Shown piece after piece: positions 63,569-64,000 of a DNA stretch of 64,000 nucleotides. The stretch is from Kaistella sp. SH40-3 (GTDB lineage: Bacteria; Bacteroidota; Bacteroidia; Flavobacteriales; Weeksellaceae). Location: contig NZ_JAQYUS010000007.1 in the NCBI RefSeq assembly GCF_030686865.1, positions 118,289 to 182,288 on the forward strand, given 5' to 3'. The notes beneath the pieces are model-generated. The model was not told the origin of the DNA and made no database searches. It was given only the letters and a program-made list of their open reading frames with translations. Position 1 is the first letter of the stretch; every line of letters starts with the position of its first letter. A program made the position numbers and the translations under genes.

Positions 63569-63925
63569 TTATTCCAGAATTTCCAAACTTTTTTTTACAA
63601 TGTCGTAGCGGATAACGAGGTCGGCGACCGTCTCCTTGAGTTTTCGGTTCTCTTCCCGAAGCTGAGAGACTTCTTCGGAGGTTGCCTGGCGAACAGTATC
63701 TCCCGAGAGTTGCTTTTTACCAGCTTCAATGAACTCCTTATTCCATTTGTAGAAGGTAGATTCCTGAATAGCGTGCTTGCGGCAGAGTTCGGCAATGGAG
63801 GTTTCAGCCCGAAGGGCTTCCATCACAATGAGGATCTTTTGTTCCGCCGTGAAAATCCTTCTGGTTTTTCTGCGGATGTCTTTTAAATAATTTTCAGGAT
63901 TACTGATTGGTTTTTTGGCTGTCAT
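63569..63925 (-). CDS. IS3-family transposase OrfA (HTH)
   Basis: 118-residue DNA-binding half of the transposase. HTH_Tnp_1 region: FTAEQKILIVMEALR, then IAELCRKHAIQESTFYKW, followed by a leucine-zipper-like coiled coil (EVSQLREENRKLKETVADL). It stops 20 bp before OrfB's ATG, and the slippery run of eight A lies 9 codons before its stop. Confidence 0.92.
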   Translation of the reverse strand: MTAKKPISNPENYLKDIRRKTRRIFTAEQKILIVMEALRAETSIAELCRKHAIQESTFYKWNKEFIEAGKKQLSGDTVRQATSEEVSQLREENRKLKETVADLVIRYDIVKKSLEILE

Positions 63926-64000
63926 AATAAATCAAATTTAATTATTTTTTTGTTCTGTTTATTATGAAAACACTATCTTAGTTCTGAACTAAATCAGTAC

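Larger units (their letters stand above)
62497..63981 (-). mobile_element. IS3-family insertion sequence (approximate ends)
   Basis: Two overlapping-frame transposase genes flanked by imperfect 16-bp terminal inverted repeats: CTTAGAGAGTGTTTTC (62497-62512) and the complement of CTAAGATAGTGTTTTC (63966-63981), 14 of 16 matching. It lies about 80 bp after hsdR. I could not identify a clear target-site duplication, so the exact ends may be a few bases off. Confidence 0.7.

Overview
The window looks like chromosome from a low-GC member of the Bacteroidota, most likely class Flavobacteriia (Chryseobacterium/Kaistella/Cloacibacterium-like). The reasons are: a protein with a type IX secretion C-terminal sorting signal, many promoters with the Bacteroidota TAnnTTTG -7 box, a clade II N2O-reductase cluster, a DUF3810 protein, a BtuB/DUF5074 pair, and FucP-type sugar MFS and GtrA genes. 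The genus is inference only.

Region 1 (1-29.0 kb) is ordinary backbone. It holds the end of a HIT protein, clpX, a T9SS cargo protein, a thioredoxin-like protein, tRNA-Met(CAT), a minus-strand group (GtrA, acyltransferase, MFS, DUF3810), a CCA-adding-type nucleotidyltransferase, a cobalamin-riboswitch-controlled TonB receptor plus surface lipoprotein, and ppk1. A respiratory block follows: a Crp/Fnr regulator, a heme-copper-oxidase-like membrane protein, a fasciclin lipoprotein, nosY-nosF-nosD-nosL, a membrane protein, clade II lipoprotein nosZ, and two c-type cytochrome lipoproteins. dnaK closes the region. Three dyads of the form RTGAY-N4-RTCAY lie at exactly 30.5 bp from a -7 box, in front of the oxidase-like gene, the fasciclin gene and the cytochrome/nosZ genes. 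A fourth dyad lies upstream of the nos maturation operon at a different distance. I read this as a small Crp/Fnr regulon centred on N2O respiration.

Region 2 (about 29.05-36.0 kb) begins just after the dnaK terminator and is the front of an integrated element. It has an excisionase-like protein, a tyrosine integrase, a membrane protein, a strong 18-bp hairpin, a second excisionase-like HTH protein, an SF3-type primase-helicase, an iteron-like GATGAG array, a Toprim protein and an HTH replication protein. No relaxase, conjugation or virion gene is visible, so it resembles a satellite or integrated plasmid-like element. I could not find the attachment sites.

Region 3 (36.1-52.2 kb) is accessory cargo. 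It has an AAA ATPase with an N-E Walker B, two small paralogues, two separate sets containing a UDG-like protein, a WG-repeat protein and a WYL regulator, a metallophosphoesterase, a minus-strand three-gene operon with an AlbA_2 (Schlafen-like) protein between two unknown proteins, a DUF2779 Cas4-like/exonuclease fusion, and a membrane/coiled-coil protein. These are the most likely place for an undescribed, probably defence-related, system.

Region 4 (52.2-62.4 kb) is a type I restriction-modification operon, hsdM-hsdS-DUF262-DUF262-hsdR. hsdR is split by a single extra G near 59390. An IS3-family element with an A_AAA_AAG frameshift site follows (62.5-64.0 kb).
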